Positions 1 to 9,355 are shown, counted from the stretch's first letter. The stretch is DNA of 64,000 nt from Tautonia rosea (GCF_012958305.1 NZ_JABBYO010000007.1:186001-250000), one strand, 5' to 3'. Notes: a model not told the origin generated them from the letters alone. Numbers and translations are program-made.

Positions 1-2
1 GG

Positions 3-587
3 CCAAACGGAATCTTCATGCTGCATCGTTCCCAGGAGCAGGGGGGCGGTTCTCAAGACGTTGGGATCAGTGACATTACCGACGGCACGGCCAATACGAT
101 TGCCTTCGGCGAGTGGCGCATGGGCGACTTCGACGAAAATCGTCTCAGCCACCCACAGGACGTCATCAACGAGGTTCCCTGGCCAGGTCCGGCTGCCACG
201 CGAAACATGCCGCTTGGGGCCGTCGAATTCAACCAGTGGACCCTCTCCTGCGCCGCGGCCTTCCCGGGTGCGAATCAGCGGGATCCGCGGTGGCACCACA
301 ACGTGAGCTGGGTCGGCGATAGTTGGTTCCAGGGGATGTACGGCTGGACGATGGGCAACACGCTCTTGCCGCCAAACCCGAGGTTCCCGAACTGCCGCAC
401 CTGCACCTGGCAGGGCGACCTCGATTGCCCCGGCATGTACGGCATGAGCAGCTTCCACGCAGGCGGTGGCAACATTTTGATGGCTGATGGTTCAGTGCGC
501 TTCCTCAAGAGCACCGTTCAGCCGGTCATCGTCTGGTCGCTCGGCACCCGAGACGGCGGCGAGATCGTCTCCAGCGACCAGTATTGA
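3..587 (+). CDS. DUF1559 domain protein, C-terminal part (cut by window edge)
   Basis: The reading frame is open to the left edge, so only the last 194 residues are seen. They match the C-terminal half of planctomycete DUF1559 (SBP_bac_10) proteins: a DGTANTIAFGE segment, then the H-x-G-G-N-x-L-x-A-D-G-S-V-R-F box, and the tail GGEIVSSDQY that closes this family. Family members start with a type IV pilin-like N-methylation helix and are probably exported, surface or pseudopilin-like proteins; their function is not established. A TPR protein follows 95 bases downstream on the same strand. The first visible ATG (position 18) is internal to the frame and not the true start. Confidence 0.9.
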   Translation, partial: PNGIFMLHRSQEQGGGSQDVGISDITDGTANTIAFGEWRMGDFDENRLSHPQDVINEVPWPGPAATRNMPLGAVEFNQWTLSCAAAFPGANQRDPRWHHNVSWVGDSWFQGMYGWTMGNTLLPPNPRFPNCRTCTWQGDLDCPGMYGMSSFHAGGGNILMADGSVRFLKSTVQPVIVWSLGTRDGGEIVSSDQY

Positions 588-682
588 TTGTGCCTCGGTT
601 CAGGCCCGAGGACGATCACGGACCCTCGGGCCTGACCATTGCAATCAGCGTCAGATCGAAATTCCAGTGAAGGTCTCCTGAG

Positions 683-1876
683 ATGAACGCCCTTGGATCC
701 AAACGTTTGCTGGTGATCCTCGTGGGACTGATCGCCTTCGGGGGCCTCGTGGTCGTCCTCGTCCCAAGTGACACCGCTCCCAGCGACGAAGACATCACCG
801 TGACCCGTTCTTCTGAAGGGCACTGGGAGTCGGTCAGGCAAGCCCGGCGCATGCTCGACTCGGGACGCCCCGACCTGGCGTTCGACGCCGTCAAGGACAT
901 TCGTGACCAGGAACCCGGTGCCGCCGAGGCCATGACCATCGCCGGCGTGGCCCTGTTCCGTCTGGGAGACCCGGTCGGTGCGCGCAGGGCGCTGGAAGTG
1001 GCCCTGAACCTCCAGCCGAATCAACCCGAAGCCGCCCGGGCCCTGGCGGCGCTCTGTCTCGACATGGGAGATACGACCCGGGGCCTCTCCGCCCTGGATA
1101 TGGCGGCCGATGCGGCTCCGAACGATGCCCGGCCCTGGGCCGACAAGGGCCGGGTGCATCTCGACCTCGGCGAATTCGACGAAGCCGTCCATGCCTTCAA
1201 CGAGGCCCTGAAACGCAATCCGGAACGTGAAGATGTCCGGCAGGGCCTGATCGTGAGCCTTCTGAAAAGCAACCGGGCGGAGGAAGCAACCGCCCGCGTG
1301 AAGGAAGCCCTGATCCGCAAGCCCGACGATCCGATGATGCTTGGCCTGGCTGCTCAGCATGCCTTCGCGTCGGGCGATCTCGACCGGGCCAGGCAAATGG
1401 CCGATCAGGCCCTTGAACTCGATCCCGACGCCGACGAGGCCCTGCTCGCCAGGGGACGGACCCACCACGCCTCGGACGATCTTCAGGAGGCCCTTGCCGA
1501 CCTCGAACGGTTCCTTGAACTGAGGCCGAACAACCTCTCGGCGCTGCAACTGCTTGGTCAGATCGAAGCGCGGCTCGGGCTGACCGAACGTGCTGCTCAG
1601 ACGGCCGATCGGCATCGAGCCGCCTACGAGCGAGCCGATCGGATGACCCGCCTCACCGAGCAGATCGCCGAGCAGCCCGATGATCCCGCCCCACGTTGGC
1701 AGATGGGTCAGATTGCTCTGGAGGGGGGCTCGACCGAACTGGCCCGCCGCTGTTTCCAGGCAGCCCTGATGCTCGATCCGGGATACCAGCCGGCCCGAGA
1801 CTCCCTGACCGCCCTCGATCAAGGGGGGCCGACCACCGATCCCAACGGCGTCCCGACGGCTTCACCAAACCTCTGA
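683..1876 (+). CDS. Membrane-anchored tetratricopeptide repeat protein
   Basis: A 397-residue protein with an N-terminal hydrophobic helix (about residues 8-27, LLVILVGLIAFGGLVVVLV) that would serve as a signal anchor, followed by degenerate TPR helices from about residue 50 to 380. Recurrent TPR signatures are visible, such as ALNLQPNQPEAARALAALC and ALKRNPEREDV. TPR arrays bind other proteins; no catalytic motif is present, so it is likely an extracytoplasmic scaffold or assembly factor. It follows the DUF1559 gene on the same strand and may be co-transcribed. The ATG at 683 has a GAAGG-like sequence upstream. It is convergent with the next gene. Confidence 0.8.
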   Translation: MNALGSKRLLVILVGLIAFGGLVVVLVPSDTAPSDEDITVTRSSEGHWESVRQARRMLDSGRPDLAFDAVKDIRDQEPGAAEAMTIAGVALFRLGDPVGARRALEVALNLQPNQPEAARALAALCLDMGDTTRGLSALDMAADAAPNDARPWADKGRVHLDLGEFDEAVHAFNEALKRNPEREDVRQGLIVSLLKSNRAEEATARVKEALIRKPDDPMMLGLAAQHAFASGDLDRARQMADQALELDPDADEALLARGRTHHASDDLQEALADLERFLELRPNNLSALQLLGQIEARLGLTERAAQTADRHRAAYERADRMTRLTEQIAEQPDDPAPRWQMGQIALEGGSTELARRCFQAALMLDPGYQPARDSLTALDQGGPTTDPNGVPTASPNL

Positions 1877-1937
1877 TCGCGTTGCCTTGGCTTGCCGTGC
1901 CATCAAGTGACGATGAGCGCCGAAGGGTCGATCCCGC

Positions 1938-2711
1938 TCAATCAGGGCGGTCGTCTTCGGGACCTGGCAGAGAAAGGGCAGGGGAGGGCGGCGGCTGACC
2001 GGCCTCGATGGCCCGAGCGATGAGCTCACAGGCAATCGGAAGGCCGACACTCTCGGTGTCGATCACAAGATCATAAGAGTGCGGGTCGGTGTCGTCGGCG
2101 CGAAACATGGTGCGAACGAATTTGCGGCGGCGACGGTCCAGATCGAGCGCGAGTCGTCGGGCGGTCCGGGGCGTGACGCCAAGCCGTTCCGAGAGGCGGC
2201 GGGCTCTCGCCTTGATCGGCGCAACGAGGCGGACCGAGAGAACCTCGTGCCTCGGGATCATGAACCCAGCCCCTCGGCCGACGATCACCGCGTCGCCCGC
2301 GTGGCCGATCGAAAGCACGAGCTTGGCCAGGTGATCGAGGTAGGCTTCGAGCGGAGCCCAGTGTTCCTCGCGGAGTGGCAAGAGCCAGTCTTGCACGACG
2401 CTGGGAGAAAGTTCGTCGAGCGCCTCGACTTCCTCGATCGGCCGCTCCATACGCTGCGCGATTGTCTCGATGATCCGAGCGTCATAGACAGTCCAGCCGA
2501 GGCGTTCGGCGACCATCCGGCCCAGCGCCGAGCCCCCGGCTCCGGCCTCTCGCGAGAGGCAGACGACCCGAAATCGTGGGCGTGGTTCGTCGATCGGCTC
2601 GGAGGCGAGGTCGGGTATCGGTTGGCTCGAGAACCATCGAGCCATGACCGCCCGCAGCCCTCGGGCAGAGCGGTTCGAGCCGGGTCGCGATGCGTCGCCG
2701 ATCATCCCCAT
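1938..2711 (-). CDS. Cytidylate kinase-like family protein
   Basis: The protein has a P-loop of the form SREAGAGGSALGRMVAERLG about 65 residues in, preceded by beta strand FRVVCL, and later GRGAGFMI plus an arginine-rich lid-like region (SERLGVTPRTARRL). This is the pattern of the cytidylate kinase-like family (Pfam Cytidylate_kin2), P-loop phosphotransferases related to CMP kinase but with untested substrate. The extreme N-terminus is Arg/Gly/Ser-rich and poorly conserved. The start is uncertain: the frame opens at a TTG (2738), with ATGs at 2711, 2705 and 2645. ATG 2711 follows a G-rich stretch and is used here; 2645 would still leave a complete kinase domain. Confidence 0.75.
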   Translation of the reverse strand: MGMIGDASRPGSNRSARGLRAVMARWFSSQPIPDLASEPIDEPRPRFRVVCLSREAGAGGSALGRMVAERLGWTVYDARIIETIAQRMERPIEEVEALDELSPSVVQDWLLPLREEHWAPLEAYLDHLAKLVLSIGHAGDAVIVGRGAGFMIPRHEVLSVRLVAPIKARARRLSERLGVTPRTARRLALDLDRRRRKFVRTMFRADDTDPHSYDLVIDTESVGLPIACELIARAIEAGQPPPSPALSLPGPEDDRPD

Positions 2712-3034
2712 GCCGTCGCCCCGTCCCCGCCGACTCAATCGCTGATGGATCCTCGGGACCCTTGCAACGAAGGGCCGATTCCCGCTCCGTTGCCGATCCC
2801 GGCGTGGTGCTCGAAACCATTGTAACCGTTACATGCCGGGTCGCTCTCGCTCTGGTCTCGAAAATCTGGGCAATTTTTCCTCAAGTCTTTGCGCCGGTTT
2901 ACCTGACGAGATTATCCGCCCACGTGAAGCGGGGCATTGGTACGGGCTTTGCCCTGATCGACGTCCGACGCCGCGAGGGACTCAAACGTTTCCCTCCTCC
3001 CGATCGACATGGACCGTTTACGGGACATCTTTGC
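2712..3034. other. Divergent intergenic region
   Basis: This 320-base gap separates the cytidylate kinase-like gene (leftward) from a small rightward gene, so promoters for both should lie here. The only clear structure is the 13-bp palindrome at 2821-2833, listed separately. No convincing coding frame is seen. Confidence 0.5.
2821..2833. promoter_or_regulatory. Palindromic operator-like site
   Basis: TGTAAC-C-GTTACA is a perfect inverted repeat of 6-base arms around one central base. It lies in the divergent gap, about 110 bases upstream of the cytidylate kinase-like start and 200 bases upstream of the small gene at 3035. It is less GC-rich than its surroundings. A regulator-binding role is inferred from symmetry and position only. 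Confidence 0.35.
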
Positions 3035-3250
3035 ATGAGCGACCGAACCAACACGCTGCTCTGGATGAGGGACCTGATTGAGCACATGCGCCACTGCCAG
3101 GAGCAGCTTCAGTGGGCCTCCGACGGGCCGAGCGAATCGTTCCTGACCGAGGCTATGTTGGTCGATCTGTCCGAGTGCCGCACTCTTTGCGAGCGGCTGC
3201 GCTCGAACCAGTCCCCTCACGAGGCCCGACTGCACGCCACCTCGGCCTGA
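3035..3250 (+). CDS. Hypothetical 71-residue protein
   Basis: A short frame beginning MSDRTNTLLWMRDLIEHM and rich in predicted helix, with two cysteines (CRTLCERL) in the second half and another Cys in the first. It has no signal peptide or membrane segment and I do not recognise a family. The frame is open further upstream to 2690, but that extension looks non-coding. No strong ribosome binding site is seen. It could be a small regulatory or binding protein, or a chance frame; codon use is compatible with the neighbours. Confidence 0.45.
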   Translation: MSDRTNTLLWMRDLIEHMRHCQEQLQWASDGPSESFLTEAMLVDLSECRTLCERLRSNQSPHEARLHATSA

Positions 3251-3400
3251 CGACTCGATGCGAAACGCCTCTGTCGACCGTTGCGGCTGCCCCTGGACAG
3301 TCGCCCCCGAGCATGTGAACCTCGTGTCGCGGCGATCGTCGATTCGCTCGATGGTCGATCGAACCGACCATCAACGGGGCTCGGCAACGGGGAGGCGGCG

Positions 3401-4843
3401 ATGCGGATCGTGCTCGGAATCCTCACAACACTGGTGATCGGCCTCGGGACGACGGCCTCTCGGGCCGAGGACGAGGTCAGGCCGAACATCCTGCTGATCC
3501 TCGTCGATGACCTGGGCAAGGAGTGGATCGGCTGCTACGGGGCCGAGGGGATCGAAACCCCTCACATCGACGCCCTGGCCGCCGGGGGCATGCGGTTCGA
3601 ACTCGCGTACGCAATGCCCCAGTGCACGCCGACCCGCCTGACCTTGCTGACCGGGCAATATCCCTTCCGCCACGGCTGGGTGAATCACTGGGATGTCCCG
3701 CGATTCGGCGGCGGCGCCCATTTCGATCCCGAGCAGAACGCCTCGATCCCCCTCTTGCTGCGCGATGCGGGATACGCGACCGCCGCGGCCGGCAAGTGGC
3801 AAATCGACGACTTCCGCGTCGAGCCGATGGCCATGTTCGAGGCCGGGTTCGACTCCTGGTGCATGTGGACCGGCGGCGAAGGAGGCAACCCGCCGAGCGA
3901 TGAACGCTACTGGAATCCTTACATTGCCTCGGGAGACGCCTCGGGAGCCTCCCCCTCGGCCACCTACCGCGGGGCCTTCGGGCCGGAGGTGTTCGCGACC
4001 TCGTTGATCGACTTCATGCGATCGCACCGCGACCGGCCGATGTTCCTCTACTTCCCGATGGTCCTGGTCCATTCCCCCCAGGTGCCGACCCCGAGCGAAC
4101 CCGGCGCTGAATCGGCCCAGGAGCGTCACGCGGCGATGGTCCGCGCGACCGATGCGACCATCGGCCGACTGGTCCAGGCGGTTGATGACCTTGGCCTCCG
4201 CGAGCGGACGATCATCATCGTCACCACCGACAACGGCACGGGCGGGAACATTACGGGCCGCCGTCTCGGCCGCGAAATCCGCGGCGCGAAGGCGCAACTG
4301 TCGGAAGCCGGCACCGCCATGCCCTTCATTGTCAACGGGCCGGGCCTCGTGCCCCAAGGGGTTGTGACCGAGGCATTGACCGATTTCACCGACCTCTTCC
4401 CTACCCTCGCCGAACTGGCCGGGGCCAAGGTGCCTGACAATCGGGTCGTCGATGGCCGATCGATCGCACCCTTGATCCGAGGCGAGGTCGACGACTCTCC
4501 ACGAGACTGGATCCTGTCACTCGGGCGCGGTCCCGCCGTCTTCCGCGATGGTCGGGTGGTCCCCGCGCAACGGTACATCGACCGGGTGATCCGAGACCGT
4601 CGGTTCAAGCTCTGGATCGGCCTCGACCGCGCACCGACGGCCCTGTACGACCTTCAGGCCGACCCCTGGGAAGAGCACAATTTGCTCGATTCGACCGATC
4701 CCGAGATCCTCACCGCTCGGGATCGCCTGCTCGCTGTTGCGGCAACCTTTCCCGAGCACGACGCGACACCTCGATACCGCCCCAACCCTCCCCAGCCGTG
4801 GGATCGCCCTCCTTCTGCTCGTCGGCCGATCGCGCGCGATTGA
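3401..4843 (+). CDS. Sulfatase (formylglycine-dependent, secreted)
   Basis: A 480-residue alkaline-phosphatase-superfamily sulfatase. The signal peptide is residues 1-23 (MRIVLGILTTLVIGL, then TASRAED). Metal ligands appear in LLILVDDLGKEW, and the sulfatase signature CTPTRLTLLTGQ has its cysteine at residue 75, so this is a Cys-type enzyme matured to formylglycine by an FGE-type enzyme. The TDNGTG motif holds further active-site residues. Planctomycetes carry many such enzymes for sulfated polysaccharides; the substrate cannot be read from sequence. ATG 3401 is chosen over the upstream frame start at 3281 because it begins a signal peptide and follows GGGGAGG. It stands alone, with a 390-base gap downstream. 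Confidence 0.92.
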   Translation: MRIVLGILTTLVIGLGTTASRAEDEVRPNILLILVDDLGKEWIGCYGAEGIETPHIDALAAGGMRFELAYAMPQCTPTRLTLLTGQYPFRHGWVNHWDVPRFGGGAHFDPEQNASIPLLLRDAGYATAAAGKWQIDDFRVEPMAMFEAGFDSWCMWTGGEGGNPPSDERYWNPYIASGDASGASPSATYRGAFGPEVFATSLIDFMRSHRDRPMFLYFPMVLVHSPQVPTPSEPGAESAQERHAAMVRATDATIGRLVQAVDDLGLRERTIIIVTTDNGTGGNITGRRLGREIRGAKAQLSEAGTAMPFIVNGPGLVPQGVVTEALTDFTDLFPTLAELAGAKVPDNRVVDGRSIAPLIRGEVDDSPRDWILSLGRGPAVFRDGRVVPAQRYIDRVIRDRRFKLWIGLDRAPTALYDLQADPWEEHNLLDSTDPEILTARDRLLAVAATFPEHDATPRYRPNPPQPWDRPPSARRPIARD

Positions 4844-5233
4844 AGTCGGTCACGAGGTGCGACGGCTCTTTCGGACTGGGACTGAAGCCGGAATGATGCA
4901 GGAGCGCGATCGTAGGAAAGTTCCCCGGTCAAACCGGTCGGAAGGGGTGAACCTGTCTCGATTTTGGGGGCGAGCGGTTGCAGACGCGGTGCGAAGATGG
5001 TGGGATCGTGCGTCTGATGAATGGCGATTCGCCGACCGCGTGACCAAGCCTTCCCTCGCCAAGCCCGCCCGCACTGCGGTCAACGGTCCGATGACGACCT
5101 CGCAGGGGACTGCCGTCCCGAGGCCTCGGTCCACTCCGAGACGGGCAATGACTGGCCGAGAGGGCTCGATCCCGGTCCAGGTGCATCCGCCTCGGCTCGT
5201 TTTTGGTTTCGACTCGATCGCTCGGAGGAAGTC
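4844..5233. other. Intergenic region before the MFS gene
   Basis: A 390-base gap with no convincing gene. The MFS frame is open back to 5021, but the extension encodes Arg/Pro-rich sequence without family character and an ATG with a good ribosome binding site exists at 5234. A 366-residue frame on the other strand is an antisense shadow. No terminator or promoter motif stands out. Confidence 0.5.
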
Positions 5234-6895
5234 ATGATGCATGCCGAACCGCCCTCCGGGGCAGGCGACGCCCCCATCGATTCCAGCAAAGGCCCGTGGC
5301 ATCGCGGGCTGACCAGCTATCATTGGTTCGTGCTCGCCGTCGCCGCGCTGGGATGGCTGTTCGACACGATGGATCAGCAGCTCTTCAACCTCGCTCGCAA
5401 GCCGGCGATGGAGGAGCTGCTGGATACCACCGATCCAGCCCGCGTCAATTTCTTCGGCACGCTTGCCACGTCGATCTTTATTGTCGGCTGGGCGCTCGGC
5501 GGCCTCTTCTTCGGCATCCTGGGCGACAAGATCGGCCGGGCCAAGACGATGCTGCTGACGATCCTGATGTACTCGATCTTCACGGGCCTGAGCGCCTTCT
5601 CGTTCAACGTCTGGGACTTCGCCTTCTACCGCTTCCTGACCGGCCTGGGGGTCGGCGGCGAGTTCGCCGTCGGCGTGGCCCTGGTGGCCGAGGTGATGCC
5701 CGACCACGCGAGAGCCCGAGCTCTGGGGTGGCTTCAGGCCCTCTCGGCCGTGGGGAACATGACAGCGGCCCTGATCGTCATCAGCCTCGGCCTGATCGAG
5801 GATACCGGGATCAGCCGATGGCGGATCATGTTCCTGGTCGGCACCGCTCCGGCCCTGCTGGCGATCGTCATTCGCATGAAGCTCCGCGAACCCGATCGCT
5901 GGCAACAGACCGCCGGGGTCGCACCGAAGGGTAAGGCGGAGCACGAGCACACACCCACACCCTCGGAAGACATCCCCGCCGATGGTTCCCCCGGCATGTA
6001 CGAGTCGGAACCCGACGGTGGTCAGAAACTCGGCTCGCTCTCGGAGCTGTTCGGCGACCGCCGATGGCGCAAGAACACGATTGTCGGCATGCTGCTGGCC
6101 TTCTCCGGCGTGGTCGGCCTCTGGGGCATCGGCTTCTTCAGCTTCGACCTGATTCGCGACATCTTCAGCGATGCGGCCCTCCAGATGGCCAACGAGGCCG
6201 GCCTGGTCGCCGGTCCCGAGGCCGATTACGAGGCTCGCCTCCAGGACGGCTCGATCCGCGTCGTGCAGAATCCCTCAGACGTTCCCGAGACGCCCGAGGA
6301 GGGAATCACCTATCTCGTCGCGCCGACCGAGGAGCGAGCCCGCAGCAGCTACCTCCGGAACCATGAGGAAATTCGGCCGTTTGTCGAGGCGAGGCTCGCC
6401 CGATGGACCGGCTACACTTCGCTCGTCCAGAACGCCGGGGCCTTCTTCGGCATTTATGCCTTCGCCTTGGTCACGGTGCGGATTGGCCGCAAGCCGGCCT
6501 TTGCCATCTCGTTCCTGCTGGCAATGGGGGCGACGATCTTTACCTTCCTCTTCCTGGGCAAGATCGCCGGATTCTGGGATGTGTACTGGATGATCCCAGT
6601 CATGGGCTTCTGCCAGCTCTCGCTGTTCGGCGGTTACGCGATCTACTTCCCTGAACTGTTCCCGACCCGGCTGAGGAGCACCGGCACCTCCTTCTGCTAC
6701 AACGTCGGCCGGCTGGTCGCGGCCACCGGACCGCTCGGTCTCGGGGCGTTGAATCTGCTGTACGCCGATTATGCCGAGATCGACAGCTCCTTGCCCATGC
6801 GGTACGCCGGCGTCACCATGTGCGTGGTCTTCCTGATCGGATTGATGGCCCTTCCGTTCGCTCCGGAAACCAAGGATCAGCCGTTGCCGGAGTGA
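5234..6895 (+). CDS. MFS transporter, metabolite/sugar porter-like, with large loops
   Basis: A 553-residue major facilitator. TM1 begins near residue 25 (YHWFVLAVAALGWLFDTMD), and the loop 2-3 signature GDKIGRAKTM and the TM4-5 motif FLTGLGVGGEFAVGVAL are clear, placing it near the aromatic-acid/sugar porter group. GRKPAF is the matching motif of the second half, and YFPELFPTRLRSTG is typical of sugar-porter relatives. Two features are unusual: a long His/Pro-rich central loop (about residues 222-272) and an 80-residue hydrophilic insert (about 306-390) between TM7 and TM8. The start is ATG 5234 (a second ATG follows at once) behind GGAGG. A strong terminator follows at 6937. Substrate unknown. 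Confidence 0.85.
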   Translation: MMHAEPPSGAGDAPIDSSKGPWHRGLTSYHWFVLAVAALGWLFDTMDQQLFNLARKPAMEELLDTTDPARVNFFGTLATSIFIVGWALGGLFFGILGDKIGRAKTMLLTILMYSIFTGLSAFSFNVWDFAFYRFLTGLGVGGEFAVGVALVAEVMPDHARARALGWLQALSAVGNMTAALIVISLGLIEDTGISRWRIMFLVGTAPALLAIVIRMKLREPDRWQQTAGVAPKGKAEHEHTPTPSEDIPADGSPGMYESEPDGGQKLGSLSELFGDRRWRKNTIVGMLLAFSGVVGLWGIGFFSFDLIRDIFSDAALQMANEAGLVAGPEADYEARLQDGSIRVVQNPSDVPETPEEGITYLVAPTEERARSSYLRNHEEIRPFVEARLARWTGYTSLVQNAGAFFGIYAFALVTVRIGRKPAFAISFLLAMGATIFTFLFLGKIAGFWDVYWMIPVMGFCQLSLFGGYAIYFPELFPTRLRSTGTSFCYNVGRLVAATGPLGLGALNLLYADYAEIDSSLPMRYAGVTMCVVFLIGLMALPFAPETKDQPLPE

Positions 6896-6936
6896 TCCCT
6901 CACGCCGATCGCTGACAGACTGTGTCCATCCTGTCC

Positions 6937-6976
6937 GGGGAGCCGACCACAATCGGTCGGCTCCCCGTATTTTTTT
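6937..6976 (+). terminator. Rho-independent terminator of the MFS gene
   Basis: A perfect 12-bp stem (GGGGAGCCGACC with GGTCGGCTCCCC), 6-base loop, followed by GTATTTTTTT. It lies 41 bases after the MFS stop and just before the stop of the convergent DUF418 gene. Confidence 0.9.
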
Positions 6977-6980
6977 GCGA

Positions 6981-8381
6981 TCAGGCCTTCGCGGCTCGCA
7001 TGGGCTGGAACTTCAGATAGGTCAACGATCGCCAGAGCCACTCCGCCGGGCCGAAGCGGAACCGAGCGAGCCAGAGTGGACTGTACCAGAGCTGAATCGC
7101 CCAGATCGCCAGTACAATCAGCCAGAGCGTCGGCCGATCGAGCGTGCCGAACAGGCCGAATCCGTAGCCGTAAAACAGCAACGTGCCGACGATGCTCTGC
7201 GTCAGATAGTTCGTCAGGGCCATCCGGCCGACCGCGGCCAGCCGGGCCGTCAGTCGCGGCAACACGCCCGACTTGACCACCAGCATCACCACCGCCGCGT
7301 GACCCAGCGCCACCGGCAAGGTGGCTAGCTGGGTCAACGACGACCCGAAGATCATCCCCCGAACCACATCGAAATCAGTCGCCCAGAGATCCAGCCCTCC
7401 CACAATTGTCAACGGCAGGCCGATCCCGTAGGCGATCAGAGCCATGACCCCATAGAACCGGGTCGATCGTTCTGCCGAGAAGGCCCCCCATTTCATGAAG
7501 GCCATTCCCACGAGCATGCGACCGGCGATGCCCCAGATGAACAGGGGAAGAAAAAACGCCTGGAATCCGATCGACTCCTGTGCCCGGTGGGGGAAGACCT
7601 CCCAGTAACTCCCGCGGTAGGCGGTCAGTTGCTCGGCAAACTGCTCCTCGGTCGGTTCGAAGAAGGCACCCATTTCCTCCCAGGCCTCGGCCAGTTCGGC
7701 TCGGCCCGGTTCGGAGGTGCCGACGCTGGCCGACGTCGTCTCCGCCATCGCTCGCATCGCACCGATCCCCAGACCCAGGATCGAAAACAACAGGCTTGAG
7801 CCGATGAACAAGACCGTCCCCAGGGCAAACAGCCGACCGGGGCTCATCGATCGGAACAGGAACAGCACGAGGCCGCACAGGGCGTAAGCGACCAGGATGT
7901 CGCCCGACCAGATGAAGTACGCGTGGATCAGCCCGATCACCAGCAGCCAGAGCACCCGACGGTAATAGACCCAGGCGAACGCCGTCCCACGCCGCTCGGC
8001 TCGGTCGGCCATCAACACCAGGCCGGCCCCAAAGAGCATCGAGAAGAGGGTCATCATCTTGCCGGAGAACAGCAGTTGATTGACCATCCAGGCCGATCGG
8101 TTGAGCAGCCCTGGCCCTCCGCTCAGATCCGGATTGTCGTAGGCCGAGAAGGGCCAGGCGAAGCTGACGATATTCATCGCCAGGATGCCGAGCAAGGCTA
8201 CCCCCCGCAGCACATCCACGGCCGCCAGCCGTTCAGCCTTGCCGACCGGTTCGGCCTGAGACGGCACAAGAGGGGGTTCCGTTGCCGGGGTCGGTGCCAC
8301 CGGCGCGAGCAGATCATCCCCCGGCGCAGGATCGCCGAGAGCATCAGACCGATCGGAAGCAGTCGGATCGTGTGTTGCCAT
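6981..8381 (-). CDS. DUF418 family membrane protein (YeiB-like)
   Basis: A 466-residue polytopic membrane protein. After a Pro/Ala-rich N-terminus comes RLAAVDVLRGVALLGILAMN, the opening helix shared by YeiB/DUF418 and heparan N-acetyltransferase-like proteins, then about ten hydrophobic segments. The C-terminus has the DUF418 block: YLTQSIVGTLLFYGYG, then LWYSPLWLARFRFGPAEWLW and a final RSLTYLK. The family is thought to be transport- or acyltransferase-related but its function is not settled. A poorly conserved loop of about 60 residues (EEQFAEQLTAYRGSYWE region) faces one side of the membrane. The gene stands alone, convergent with the MFS gene. Confidence 0.88.
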   Translation of the reverse strand: MATHDPTASDRSDALGDPAPGDDLLAPVAPTPATEPPLVPSQAEPVGKAERLAAVDVLRGVALLGILAMNIVSFAWPFSAYDNPDLSGGPGLLNRSAWMVNQLLFSGKMMTLFSMLFGAGLVLMADRAERRGTAFAWVYYRRVLWLLVIGLIHAYFIWSGDILVAYALCGLVLFLFRSMSPGRLFALGTVLFIGSSLLFSILGLGIGAMRAMAETTSASVGTSEPGRAELAEAWEEMGAFFEPTEEQFAEQLTAYRGSYWEVFPHRAQESIGFQAFFLPLFIWGIAGRMLVGMAFMKWGAFSAERSTRFYGVMALIAYGIGLPLTIVGGLDLWATDFDVVRGMIFGSSLTQLATLPVALGHAAVVMLVVKSGVLPRLTARLAAVGRMALTNYLTQSIVGTLLFYGYGFGLFGTLDRPTLWLIVLAIWAIQLWYSPLWLARFRFGPAEWLWRSLTYLKFQPMRAAKA

Positions 8382-8557
8382 GAAGTCTCATCTCGGTCAG
8401 GTTCGCAGATGCTCCGCGGTCCCTTGACACCGAGGAGCAATCCGGGGTTCAAGTGTTCGTTCACCCGGAAGTTCGACAACCCGACCGAAAGATTCACTAC
8501 CTACGTGGGCGATTTCCCGCCAATCCGGGATTGCCCGTCTCCGGGTGTCTTCCCGCA

Positions 8558-9355
8558 TCAGAGTACCAGGCGGGCCGACTCTCGATCGAGCAATAAGGTT
8601 GCTCCCTCGTGCTGTCGCAGGGCCGAGGCCGGGCAGGCTTCCGAGATCGGTCCCTTCAGCGTGGCCAGCACCGCATCGGCCTTGCGAGGGCCAGGCACGA
8701 CCACCGAAAGAACCGGCGCCGAGAGCAGGGCAGGCACGGTCAGGGTGTAGGCGTGTGTCGGAACGTCATCCAGCTCGGCGAAGCAGCCGTCGTTGACCTG
8801 CTGCACGCGGCACGAGTGATCAAGCCGGACCACCTTGATCAGGACCGGGTCCAGAAAGTCGGCGACGGGCGGATCGTTGAAGGCCAGGTGCCCGTTTTCC
8901 CCGATCCCGGCACAGACGATATCCGGCGGTTCGGACCGCAACGCATCCTCATATTCCAGGCAGGTCCGCAGGGGGCGGTCGGTCTGCTCACCCGGGATCA
9001 GGCGGAGCCGATCATCCGGCAAGCCTGCCATCCGAAAAATGTGCTCATGCAAGTAGCGACGGAAGCTTGCCGGATGATCCGGAGACAAACCCAGATATTC
9101 ATCCATGTGAAAGCCGACGACGCGTGACCAGTCAATCGCGTCGATCCCCAGCAAAGCTGTCAGGAATTCGTCCTGGCTCGGGGCGGCGGCGAAGATGATG
9201 TTGGCCATTTTGGCGGCCTGATGGCGGGCCGCAATGGCCTCGGCCACCCCGGCCGCGGCGGCCCGTCCCAGGCGGGCTCGGTCTTCAAAGACCCGAACGC
9301 GGAGGCGGTCGACGGTCCATTCGGCGATCGGCGTGGGGGGGGCCGGCAGGGACAT
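8558..9355 (-). CDS. nagB: Glucosamine-6-phosphate deaminase-like protein
   Basis: A 265-residue protein of the NagB/6-phosphogluconolactonase fold. The block VVGFHMDEYLGL carries the catalytic-base aspartate, and GIGENGHLAFNDP carries the ring-opening histidine; the Asp of the E. coli version of this box is Asn here, as in many NagB paralogues. The family converts glucosamine-6-phosphate to fructose-6-phosphate and ammonia, feeding amino sugars into glycolysis. No nagA or transporter gene is adjacent, so the physiological sugar is inferred. Length matches the family (about 260). A short imperfect hairpin lies at 8508-8536, just past the stop. Confidence 0.85.
   Translation of the reverse strand: MSLPAPPTPIAEWTVDRLRVRVFEDRARLGRAAAAGVAEAIAARHQAAKMANIIFAAAPSQDEFLTALLGIDAIDWSRVVGFHMDEYLGLSPDHPASFRRYLHEHIFRMAGLPDDRLRLIPGEQTDRPLRTCLEYEDALRSEPPDIVCAGIGENGHLAFNDPPVADFLDPVLIKVVRLDHSCRVQQVNDGCFAELDDVPTHAYTLTVPALLSAPVLSVVVPGPRKADAVLATLKGPISEACPASALRQHEGATLLLDRESARLVL

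Noticed and set aside
518-1822. A 434-residue minus-strand frame over the first TPR gene
   Set aside because: Antisense shadow of the TPR repeats with no signature of its own.
4850-5950. A 366-residue minus-strand frame over the MFS gene start
   Set aside because: His/Gln-rich antisense frame; the MFS gene on the plus strand is convincing.
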